Position numbers and translations under genes: made by a program. This document shows positions 1 to 5,801 of a DNA stretch of 9,185 nt, piece by piece. The number at the start of each line of letters is the position of its first letter. The stretch's first letter is position 1. Origin of the DNA: Erysipelotrichaceae bacterium (GTDB lineage: Bacteria; Bacillota_I; Bacilli_A; Erysipelotrichales; Erysipelotrichaceae); contig JAFONG010000257.1 in NCBI GenBank assembly GCA_017418585.1, positions 1 to 9,185 on the forward strand. Direction: 5' to 3'. The notes under the pieces are model-generated. The model made no database searches. It was given only the letters and a program-made list of their open reading frames with translations, and had not been told where the DNA came from.

Positions 1-60
1 ATGGTAGAACGCCACCTTGCCAAGGTGGACACGAGGGTTCAATTCCCTTCATCTGCTCCA
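1..60 (+). tRNA. tRNA-Gly (GCC), 5' end cut by window edge
   Basis: Decoding tRNA for glycine codons GGC/GGT. The window opens inside the D-loop, so about 14 bases at the 5' end (acceptor strand and first half of the D-arm) are missing. The anticodon stem CCACC (12-16) pairs with GGTGG (24-28) around the loop TTGCCAA, with anticodon GCC at 19-21. The T-arm carries GGGTTCAATTCCC. The 3' acceptor strand CATCTGC (50-56) is followed by discriminator T57 and an encoded CCA (58-60). One base separates it from the following tRNA-Asp, so it is the penultimate member of a tRNA array whose beginning lies upstream of the window. Confidence 0.95.
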
Positions 61-61
61 T

Positions 62-138
62 GGTGCGTTAGCGAAGTTGGTTATCGTGCCTCCCTGTCAC
101 GGAGGAGATCACGGGTTCGAGTCCCGTACGCACCGCCA
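62..138 (+). tRNA. tRNA-Asp (GTC)
   Basis: Complete aspartate tRNA of 77 bases. The acceptor strand GGTGCGT (62-68) pairs with ACGCACC (128-134). The anticodon stem CCTCC (89-93) pairs with GGAGG (101-105) around the loop CTGTCAC, which places anticodon GTC at 96-98. The T-arm ACGGGTTCGAGTCCCGT is canonical. Discriminator G135 is followed by an encoded CCA (136-138). It lies one base after tRNA-Gly and ten bases before a terminator hairpin, so it is the last gene of the tRNA transcript. Confidence 0.97.
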
Positions 139-147
139 TCTGAAGAG

Positions 148-172
148 AAAAGCCTTGCATGAGGCTTTTTTT
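148..172 (+). terminator. Intrinsic terminator of the tRNA array
   Basis: A perfect 8-bp stem AAAAGCCT (148-155) / AGGCTTTT (162-169) closes a 6-base loop and runs into a T tract (166-172). It follows tRNA-Asp by nine bases, which fits termination of the tRNA transcript. The core AAAGCCT/AGGCTTT stem recurs in the terminator at 3756-3781. Confidence 0.88.
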
Positions 173-218
173 CATATGCTATAGCAGTCACTTATTTAGT
201 TTTTTACCTGTTTCACGA

Positions 219-224
219 TACAAT
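219..224 (+). promoter_or_regulatory. Possible -10 box for the kinase operon
   Basis: TACAAT matches the sigma-A -10 consensus at five of six positions and lies about 45 bases upstream of the kinase start, after the tRNA terminator. No convincing -35 box sits 16-18 bases upstream; the best candidate, TTAGTT at 196-201, is poor. A promoter is expected somewhere in 173-258 because the tRNA terminator isolates the operon, but this exact placement is tentative. Confidence 0.3.
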
Positions 225-269
225 TGAATCAGGAACAGTCTTATATCTTTTCAGACGGAAAGGAGACTT

Positions 270-1961
270 ATGAAACGAGGCTATGCAGTCGTAACGGTCA
301 AAGAAGAGACGGTCTTATTTCAGAGCGATGCTTTTCAGATAGATGATGTGAAAGAGAAGATCCTTTTGAATGACGATACGCAGCTGTGGATCAGCGGTGA
401 AGATGAACGCTACGAAGACGCCATGAAACTGCTGGATGAAGCGAAACAGGAGAATCAGGCAAAAGAAACCTTCCTGTCAAATATGTCGCACGATATCCGA
501 ACACCGATGAATGCGATCATCGGTCTGACTCTGCTGGCTAAGAATCACATCGATGAAAAAGCGAGAGTCGCGGATTCTCTGAATAAAATCGAAGTGGCAA
601 GCGGGCATCTGCTTAGCCTGATCAACGGCGTACTGGACATGTCCCGGATCAATTCCGGGCGTTTAAGCATCAGCGAAGAGCACTTCTGGCTCAGCGATCT
701 GCTGCACGAAGTGCTGACGGTGGTTAAACCGCAGATGGAAGAGAAGCACCATCATTTTATCTTTCGCACAGACGATATCCTCTACGAAAGCCTATATGGC
801 GATACTCTGCGGTTAAAGCAGATCTTCGTCAATATTATCAACAATTCCGTCAAATATACCAATGAAAACGGCGAGATCCTTGTTTCTTTCGGACAGGAGA
901 TGCAGGATGAACGCTGTTATCTATGCTTCCGCTGTCAGGATAACGGCATCGGCATGTCCGAGGATTTTCTGAAGAAGATATTCGATCCTTTTGAGCGAGC
1001 CAATTCTACGACAATCTCTCATATCGAAGGAACAGGCTTAGGCATGAGCATCGTAAAGAAACTGATCGAAGCGCTGGACGGTACGATCGAAATCCGATCC
1101 GCCCTGCAGGAAGGGACCTGCGTCGATATCCGTATTCCATTGCGTTATGAAAAAACAAGCGTCAATATCGAAACGCTGAAGAACCGCCATTTCCTGATCC
1201 TTGAAAACGATCCTGACATCCGTCAGAAAATCGCTCAGTATTTAAGTGATGATAAGATCTCTTTCAAAGAAACAGGCTCCTTCAGTGAAGCGATCTCACT
1301 GCTGACGGATGATGAATTCCGTAACGAAAAGACCGATGTGCTTCTGCTGGGAGAAATCGGTGAAGCGACCGGGGATCTGTTCGATGTGGCATCCTATCTG
1401 CACAAGGCCCATCCGGAAATGACGATCGTACTGATAGGCGATCAGGACTGGAACGACATCGAATACCGGGCAAACCGCTGCGGTATCGAACATTTCATTC
1501 CATTGCCTCTGTTTAGAAAATCGCTGATCAACGGAATTGCCGCCGCATTGTCCGGACACAATCAGGATTCTCTTTCCGGAAATCTGGATCTTTCCGGAAA
1601 ACGCATTCTGCTGGTAGAAGACAATTTCATCAACCGGGAGATCGCCAAGGAGATACTCTCTGTCACCAACGTTACCCTGGATATCGCGGAAAACGGCCGG
1701 GAAGCGTTGGATCTTTATCTTTCCGACATCCATTACGATGCCATTCTGATGGATGTACAGATGCCTATCATGAACGGCTACGAAGCCAGCAGAGCCATCC
1801 GTTCTTCCGCTAAAGAAGATGCTGCTACAATCAAGATCTTTGCGATGACCGCCAATACATTTGCCGAAGATATCGCCAAGGCGAAAGATGCCGGAATGAA
1901 TTCCCATATCGCCAAACCGATCGATATCCAGAAACTGATGCAGGCATTAAGAACGATATAA
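270..1961 (+). CDS. Soluble hybrid sensor histidine kinase/response regulator with pseudo-receiver
   Basis: ATP-dependent autophosphorylating histidine kinase that should pass phosphate to its own C-terminal receiver. Domains in order (563 aa): short N-terminus 1-60 with no membrane segment or recognisable sensor domain; HisKA about 64-130 with phospho-accepting His74 in an SHDIRTP H-box; HATPase_c about 175-292 with N-box (N188/N191/N192), G1 box DNGIGM (224-229), F-box FDPFERA (238-244) and G2 box GTGLGM (254-259); a degenerate receiver about 305-425; and an intact receiver about 444-563 with E450/D451, phospho-acceptor D495, T527 and K549. In the first receiver the acceptor Asp position is Gly361 and the conserved Lys position is Leu412. 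The start is supported by AAAGGAG at 259-265, four bases before ATG. The protein is cytosolic, so the signal is probably internal or comes from a partner. It is translated just ahead of the HD-GYP-like gene, its likely partner. Family assignment is secure; the signal and target are unknown. Confidence 0.93.
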   Translation: MKRGYAVVTVKEETVLFQSDAFQIDDVKEKILLNDDTQLWISGEDERYEDAMKLLDEAKQENQAKETFLSNMSHDIRTPMNAIIGLTLLAKNHIDEKARVADSLNKIEVASGHLLSLINGVLDMSRINSGRLSISEEHFWLSDLLHEVLTVVKPQMEEKHHHFIFRTDDILYESLYGDTLRLKQIFVNIINNSVKYTNENGEILVSFGQEMQDERCYLCFRCQDNGIGMSEDFLKKIFDPFERANSTTISHIEGTGLGMSIVKKLIEALDGTIEIRSALQEGTCVDIRIPLRYEKTSVNIETLKNRHFLILENDPDIRQKIAQYLSDDKISFKETGSFSEAISLLTDDEFRNEKTDVLLLGEIGEATGDLFDVASYLHKAHPEMTIVLIGDQDWNDIEYRANRCGIEHFIPLPLFRKSLINGIAAALSGHNQDSLSGNLDLSGKRILLVEDNFINREIAKEILSVTNVTLDIAENGREALDLYLSDIHYDAILMDVQMPIMNGYEASRAIRSSAKEDAATIKIFAMTANTFAEDIAKAKDAGMNSHIAKPIDIQKLMQALRTI

Positions 1962-1962
1962 T

Positions 1963-3708
1963 ATGCAGGAATACCAGCTCAAATACATCAGCAACACCAA
2001 AGAGATCGCCGCATTGCTGGATGTCAGCAAAGGCGAAGACAACGAAACGGAAAAGATCCGCAGACTGGCGGCCAAGGAAAAGATCGATGTCCTAAGAAAA
2101 GAAAACATCGATTTGCTGGACCGGTATTTTTTCAGCTGTCTTGATGAACTTCATGCCGCTTCTGCAGATACCATCAGGGAACTAGAAGAATTCGGCGATG
2201 TTCTGATGGACTGGACCAGCAATCTGGACTGCGGCATCTATCTGCTGATCCATGAATCGCTGCTGACGCTGTACCGTTTCCGCAAGGATCGCAACAAAAT
2301 CATCAAGGAGCTGTACAAAGTCGGCATGGGCATGTATTACCGAAGCCGTACCGTTCAGGGGATCAGTGCGAACCTGACGAATTCCCTGTACTTCGAAGGA
2401 GAGATGATGTTCTCGGAAGCCGCTTCCTATCTGAAGTATTTTGCCGAGATCGATGATGAAGAAACCAAAGGCTACATCATCCGTTCTCTTGCCAATACTG
2501 CCATCTGCGTCCGTGATCTAAAAAAGAAAGTCGAGATCGGTCTTAGAGTTCTGAAAATCATTCAGGATCCCTATTACAGGCAGTTGGCTCCTACCCTGCC
2601 ATGGGATGTCTTTCTGCAGCGTACCCACCAGCAGATGAGTTCCAACCGGGCCATCATGTCCCGCGGCAATCTTTCCGCCGATGAACTGGCTGCCATGCTG
2701 GAATCCTGCCAGTACGTCTTTGAACCGGAAGCCCATAAGGGCGATCCGAATGTCCGCTGGCTGTGGCCTTACTACGAGATGGAATACAGCTGCGGTTTTG
2801 TTGATATCGATACGACTCTGGACCGAATGGAACATCTGATCCTTGAAGCGGATGAACAAACATTCAATCCTTCCGATATGTATGCCGCCTGTCAGCTGCC
2901 GATCTATTACGGTACTCTGCTGAGAAGAAACAAAAATCTACGCAACCGTCCGAAACGTCTGCGTTTCCTGAAACAGGCCTACGACAAGATGATGCGGATC
3001 ATCATGAGTTATCCTTTTGCTGAAGGCATCGATTATTTCAACTATCTGATGGTCCTGATCATCACCGATTATTATGAGACCGAGGGTGTTCCGTCCTATC
3101 TGGAAACCACCACAAAGCTGCTTCACAAGCTGTCCGGCATTTCTTATCTGCGTTCCTTGAAGATTCAGAAGATCGCCGTTTATCTTTGCGGCATCCTGAT
3201 GAATGAAGACGCTTCTTTCTTCGACGATATTCCTTTCATCGCCGAGGAAACGGATCCTGAAAAGAAGAAAGAACTGGTTTACCGTTATGGCGAGAACTGT
3301 GCCCTGTATTGCGATTTCGGTCTGCTGAAAATGAACATGGAACGTCTTACGCATACCCGCAACCTGCTGGACAAGGAATACGAGATCTTTCAGCTGCATA
3401 CCGTTTCCGGACATGACGATCTGGCTGCCCGGGAATCAACCAGGATCTATGCCGACTGTGCCTATGGCCATCACGCCTGGTACAGCGGTTCCGGCGGTTA
3501 TCCTGAGGGATATGTGCGAGGCGATTCTGCTTACCGGCAGATGACCGATGTGATCGCCATGGTTTCTTATCTTGTCGAGAATTATGACGGCAGCAGGAAT
3601 ATCAAGGAGCTGATCGATACGGAAAAAAGGCGTTTCTCGCCGATTCTGATCGCACTCATGATGGATGACGACCATCTTCAGACGGTAAAGACACTGCTGG
3701 ATCAGTAG
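1963..3708 (+). CDS. Degenerate HD-GYP-like protein with long helical N-terminal region
   Basis: Protein of 581 aa; function not established. Residues 1 to about 385 look alpha-helical and soluble, without a family I can name; TPR-like helical repeats are possible. The C-terminal part, about 390-575, resembles an HD-GYP domain (cyclic-di-GMP phosphodiesterase family). ALYCDFGLL (447-455) aligns with the HD motif region, with Cys450 in place of His and Asp451 kept. LHTVSG (478-483) keeps a His. GHHAWYSGSGGYPEG (502-516) keeps the His pair 503/504 and the GYP triplet 512-514. RRFSPILIALMM (556-567) matches the FDP-type end of the domain. The first-helix His and the Asp of the VADVYDA motif (about Ile531 here) are absent, so the metal site is incomplete. 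It starts one base after the kinase stop with no clear ribosome binding site, implying translational coupling. I infer an effector, scaffold or c-di-GMP-binding role rather than a standard phosphodiesterase. Confidence 0.75.
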   Translation: MQEYQLKYISNTKEIAALLDVSKGEDNETEKIRRLAAKEKIDVLRKENIDLLDRYFFSCLDELHAASADTIRELEEFGDVLMDWTSNLDCGIYLLIHESLLTLYRFRKDRNKIIKELYKVGMGMYYRSRTVQGISANLTNSLYFEGEMMFSEAASYLKYFAEIDDEETKGYIIRSLANTAICVRDLKKKVEIGLRVLKIIQDPYYRQLAPTLPWDVFLQRTHQQMSSNRAIMSRGNLSADELAAMLESCQYVFEPEAHKGDPNVRWLWPYYEMEYSCGFVDIDTTLDRMEHLILEADEQTFNPSDMYAACQLPIYYGTLLRRNKNLRNRPKRLRFLKQAYDKMMRIIMSYPFAEGIDYFNYLMVLIITDYYETEGVPSYLETTTKLLHKLSGISYLRSLKIQKIAVYLCGILMNEDASFFDDIPFIAEETDPEKKKELVYRYGENCALYCDFGLLKMNMERLTHTRNLLDKEYEIFQLHTVSGHDDLAARESTRIYADCAYGHHAWYSGSGGYPEGYVRGDSAYRQMTDVIAMVSYLVENYDGSRNIKELIDTEKRRFSPILIALMMDDDHLQTVKTLLDQ

Positions 3709-3755
3709 TATTACTGCCACTGATTTTCTTTATTCCATACACGATCTCCACCATG

Positions 3756-3781
3756 AAAAAAGCCTTAATATAGGCTTTTTT
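3756..3781. terminator. Bidirectional terminator between convergent genes
   Basis: A perfect 10-bp stem AAAAAAGCCT (3756-3765) / AGGCTTTTTT (3772-3781) surrounds a 6-base loop. T-rich tracts lie on both strands because the stem itself begins with six A. It sits between the ends of the signalling operon (+) and the LacY-like transporter (-), so it can serve both transcripts. Confidence 0.88.
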
Positions 3782-3807
3782 ATATAATTCAAACGCTTAT
3801 AACGCTT

Positions 3808-4989
3808 TTATGAATCAGTCTTTTCCCTTATTGAGATCATGAGAACAACGGTGCTGATAACGGAAATGATAACGGAAATCAGGCACAGCATTCTGACCCC
3901 GTATAAATCAACGATATATCCTCCCAGAGAATTCGTGATCATAGCAATGGCGGTCATGGAGATCGACTGCAAGGCATAGGCTCTGGCGATTTCATTATGT
4001 TTCATTTCTCTGTTTATGTATGAAACAAAAGCCGGCAGTATCAGTGCAAAGGATGTGCATTGCAGGATCTGCGAGAGATACAGCGGCATGACGCTGTTCA
4101 TAAAAAACATGATGACTGCTTTCGCAATAAAACTCATTCCCGAGATCAGGAATATCGTTTTTAAAGCAAACCTTTTTTCGATCATATGAAAACAGAAAAT
4201 GAACGGGACTTCCAGAAACGCCTTGATTCCCTGTATGAGTCCGGAATCAAAGACCGTTCCCCCTACACTTTCAATGATCGGAAGCAGAAAGCTTTCCATT
4301 ATCAGGGAGAAACTGCTCATCAGTCCCGCAAAGCCAATGCAGGAAAACAGATAAGACGGGTGATTCTTCAGAAAAGAAGGATAATTGATCAGTTCGATCT
4401 CTTCATGGTCTGAACCCGTTTTCACGGCAGAACGGAAATGTCTGTCGGCCAGATACAGAACCAGGATCAGGCCGGCCTGAAAAAAGACCTGAATAAGCAG
4501 TATGATGCGATGATCGGCATGTCTGGATATGAACCCGAACAGAAGACATGCCAGGCCGTAGGAAAGCGAACCAAAAGCTCTGCCGGTACCGAAATGGATC
4601 TCATAACCGTTTTTGATAAAGGCCGTATTCATGGAATCTAGCAGAGGAGACAGAGAGGCATTCAAGGCAAAGCTCAATAGATACGCAATGCTCAGGACAA
4701 GGGACGGTTCATTGCAAAGGAAGTTGACGATATATGCCAGTAAGGCGCCGCTTGCAATGAATACGGCCATCTGGAAGACGTTGATCCTGGTGTTCCTATC
4801 AAGATAGGCGGAAACAACGAAGTTGATGACAATACTAAGCAGATTTGCTGCGGCAATCAGAATACCGATGCCCGAAGCGGAATAACCGCGGTTCAGCATC
4901 GAATACGTTCCGAATCCAAGAACCGATGATACCGTTACATAGTATATGATCTGAATAAAGACATGATCTCTGTTAAATGTTTTTTCCAT
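3808..4989 (-). CDS. MFS transporter, LacY/MFS_1-like
   Basis: Integral inner-membrane secondary transporter of 393 aa, near the usual MFS length, with about twelve hydrophobic segments spread over the whole protein and a charged cytoplasmic linker at about 183-210 (HFRSAVKTGSDHEEIEL). AYLDRNTRIN (61-70) occupies the loop 2-3 position of MFS motif A. FGTGRAFGSLSYGLACLLFG (133-152) resembles the G-R-x-x-GS signature of the LacY/NupG/HcaT-type MFS_1_like group, whose members import sugars, nucleosides or aromatic acids with protons. No substrate can be read from the sequence and no catabolic enzyme sits beside it. ATG 4989 is the only sensible start: an in-frame stop lies two codons upstream and the next Met is inside the first membrane segment. 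No well-spaced ribosome binding site is visible; an AAGGGGG lies about 20 bases away. It is divergent from the PH/SHOCT gene. Confidence 0.85.
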   Translation of the reverse strand: MEKTFNRDHVFIQIIYYVTVSSVLGFGTYSMLNRGYSASGIGILIAAANLLSIVINFVVSAYLDRNTRINVFQMAVFIASGALLAYIVNFLCNEPSLVLSIAYLLSFALNASLSPLLDSMNTAFIKNGYEIHFGTGRAFGSLSYGLACLLFGFISRHADHRIILLIQVFFQAGLILVLYLADRHFRSAVKTGSDHEEIELINYPSFLKNHPSYLFSCIGFAGLMSSFSLIMESFLLPIIESVGGTVFDSGLIQGIKAFLEVPFIFCFHMIEKRFALKTIFLISGMSFIAKAVIMFFMNSVMPLYLSQILQCTSFALILPAFVSYINREMKHNEIARAYALQSISMTAIAMITNSLGGYIVDLYGVRMLCLISVIISVISTVVLMISIREKTDS

Positions 4990-4996
4990 TATCTAT

Positions 4997-5027
4997 ATTT
5001 TAACTGAATTACCCCCTTATGGTCCAA
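4997..5027 (-). promoter_or_regulatory. Candidate promoter for the LacY-like transporter
   Basis: On the minus strand, TTGGAC (5027-5022) and TAAAAT (5002-4997) resemble -35 and -10 boxes, but with a long 19-base spacer. The -10 box ends only seven bases before the ATG, so transcription would begin at or next to the start codon. The long spacer lowers confidence. Confidence 0.35.
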
Positions 5028-5040
5028 GCCATTTCTGCAC

Positions 5041-5075
5041 GATTCTGTCGATGATAATGACATCGGAACAGAGTC
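5041..5075. repeat. Imperfect inverted repeat (hairpin) in divergent intergenic region
   Basis: GATTCTGTCGATG (5041-5053) pairs with CATCGGAACAGAGTC (5061-5075) around a 7-base loop. This gives 13 base pairs including one G-T pair, interrupted only by a GA bulge at 5066-5067. No T tract follows on either strand, so it is not an intrinsic terminator. It lies about 50 bases upstream of the minus-strand transporter and about 55 bases upstream of the promoter of the PH/SHOCT gene. It could be an operator for an unknown regulator or an RNA structure; the sequence does not decide. Confidence 0.6.
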
Positions 5076-5099
5076 AGTTAAAACACGAGTAATAGAACC

Positions 5100-5123
5100 A
5101 CGATGCATTCAGATCGTTTTTTT
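5100..5123 (+). terminator. Weak terminator-like hairpin
   Basis: ACGAT (5100-5104) and ATCGT (5113-5117) form a 5-bp stem with an 8-base loop, directly followed by seven T (5117-5123). The stem is short for an efficient terminator, but the T7 tract is suggestive. No coding gene precedes it on the + strand, so if functional it would end a short non-coding transcript or insulate the downstream promoter. Confidence 0.35.
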
Positions 5124-5129
5124 GTTTCG

Positions 5130-5158
5130 TTGCAAGAAGAGCAGTGACAGATTATCAT
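5130..5158 (+). promoter_or_regulatory. Sigma-A type promoter of the PH/SHOCT gene
   Basis: TTGCAA (5130-5135, four of six consensus bases) and TATCAT (5153-5158, five of six) are separated by exactly 17 bases. The predicted transcription start falls near 5165. This is about 37 bases ahead of the gene start at 5202 and just downstream of the weak terminator-like hairpin. Confidence 0.65.
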
Positions 5159-5159
5159 T

Positions 5160-5188
5160 AAATCATGAACATCGATTCAAATCATGAA
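5160..5188 (+). repeat. 10-bp direct repeat in the leader of the PH/SHOCT gene
   Basis: AAATCATGAA occurs at 5160-5169 and again at 5179-5188, a 19-base period. The first copy lies at the predicted transcription start and the second overlaps the beginning of the ribosome binding site at 5187-5192. It could be a small tandem duplication or a regulator or RNA-binding-protein site. Confidence 0.6.
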
Positions 5189-5200
5189 GGAGAACAGTGA
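5165..5200 (+). CDS. Possible 11-codon upstream ORF (leader peptide)
   Basis: ATG 5165 opens a frame MNIDSNHEGEQ that stops at TGA 5198-5200, one base before the ATG of the PH/SHOCT gene. It has no ribosome binding site of its own. Its ATG coincides with the predicted transcription start, so it would have to be translated as a leaderless mRNA. It may be chance; such short frames are common. If translated, termination next to the downstream start would favour translational coupling. Confidence 0.2.
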   Translation: MNIDSNHEGEQ

Positions 5201-5201
5201 A

Positions 5202-5750
5202 ATGATTACAGCGCAGCAGATGGATGAGTATTGCATCCGTAACGGTTTAGGATACTATCCGGATACTTCATATAAAAAAGATTTTGCCGTACTTGAAGAG
5301 CAGATCCGGGAACAGGAAGAACTGCTGATGGCTTTTACCGCCAACAATCTGTACAATGCGGATTCGGCTGTTTCATGGAACGGGAATGTTGCCGTAGTAC
5401 TGACAGACAGAAGAATGCTGTACGGAAAGAAAACTCTTTTTACCAGTCCTGTCAGGATCGTTGATCTGGTTGACATTACGGATATCAGCGAAAGCAGGTT
5501 CGGTAATTATGAAACGAAACTGATCATCGATTCTGCTGTCGGCGAAAGGATCATGCTGGGTCTGAACAGGAAGAATGCGGAAAAGGTCATAAAACTTCTG
5601 AAAGAAACGACAGAGTCTCAGAAGACGCTGGGAAAGAAAAAAGTCGTTTCAGTTGCGGACGAACTTTTAAGATTTAAACAGCTTCTGGATATGAATGCCA
5701 TCACGGCTGAAGAATATGAGAAGAAGAAAAAGGAGCTGCTTGGCGATTAA
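5202..5750 (+). CDS. PH-domain (bPH_2/YokE-like) and SHOCT-domain protein
   Basis: Small cytosolic protein, 182 aa from the chosen start. Residues about 35-135 look like a bacterial PH domain of the bPH_2/YokE-like type: alternating beta strands with VAVVLTDRRMLYGKK (63-77) corresponding to the typical vxTxxRll segment, closed by a helix ending near KLLKE. A lysine-rich linker follows, then a SHOCT domain at about 152-180 (ADELLRFKQLLDMNAITAEE, continuing to KKKKELL). SHOCT domains are short oligomerisation-type elements found at protein termini. No enzyme motif, signal peptide or membrane segment is present, so the molecular role is unknown. An upstream in-frame ATG at 5184 exists, but the ribosome binding site AAGGAG (5187-5192) lies downstream of it and nine bases ahead of ATG 5202, so 5202 is preferred. 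It has its own promoter and stands alone; the next gene has a separate promoter. Confidence 0.85.
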   Translation: MITAQQMDEYCIRNGLGYYPDTSYKKDFAVLEEQIREQEELLMAFTANNLYNADSAVSWNGNVAVVLTDRRMLYGKKTLFTSPVRIVDLVDITDISESRFGNYETKLIIDSAVGERIMLGLNRKNAEKVIKLLKETTESQKTLGKKKVVSVADELLRFKQLLDMNAITAEEYEKKKKELLGD

Positions 5751-5762
5751 ACAACTTCCCAT

Positions 5763-5788
5763 TACAGAATAAAAATCTATGATAAAAT
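5763..5788 (+). promoter_or_regulatory. Extended -10 promoter of the phospholipase/UMF1 operon
   Basis: TAAAAT (5783-5788) is preceded by TGA at 5780-5782, giving the extended -10 form TGNTAAAAT common in Bacillota. A weak -35-like TACAGA or ATTACA lies around 5761-5768. The transcription start is predicted near 5795, only about seven bases before the ATG at 5802. Confidence 0.7.
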
Positions 5789-5801
5789 AATAAATAGTTA
5801 T

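Noticed and set aside
1..138. tRNA array as an integration site for a mobile element
   Set aside because: No integrase, repeated tRNA 3' end or phage-like gene occurs downstream; the following genes look like ordinary chromosomal ones.
1296..1907. Long open frame on the minus strand inside the kinase gene
   Set aside because: It is antisense to an unmistakable kinase reading frame, its protein matches no family I recognise, and it has no supporting ribosome binding site.
1957..1962. Perfect -10-like TATAAT directly before the ATG of the HD-GYP-like gene
   Set aside because: There is no -35-like or TGN extension upstream, and it spans the kinase stop codon. Chance is more likely than an internal promoter.
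2518..3414. Minus-strand open frames inside the HD-GYP-like gene
   Set aside because: They are shadows of the + strand gene, which has recognisable motifs and the coupled start.
4186..4807. Three + strand open frames inside the LacY-like transporter gene
   Set aside because: They encode hydrophilic, unrecognisable sequences and overlap each other or the real transporter frame, whose membrane-segment pattern is clear.
5184..5201. ATG 5184 as start of the PH/SHOCT protein
   Set aside because: The AAGGAG ribosome binding site lies after this codon and is correctly spaced for ATG 5202.
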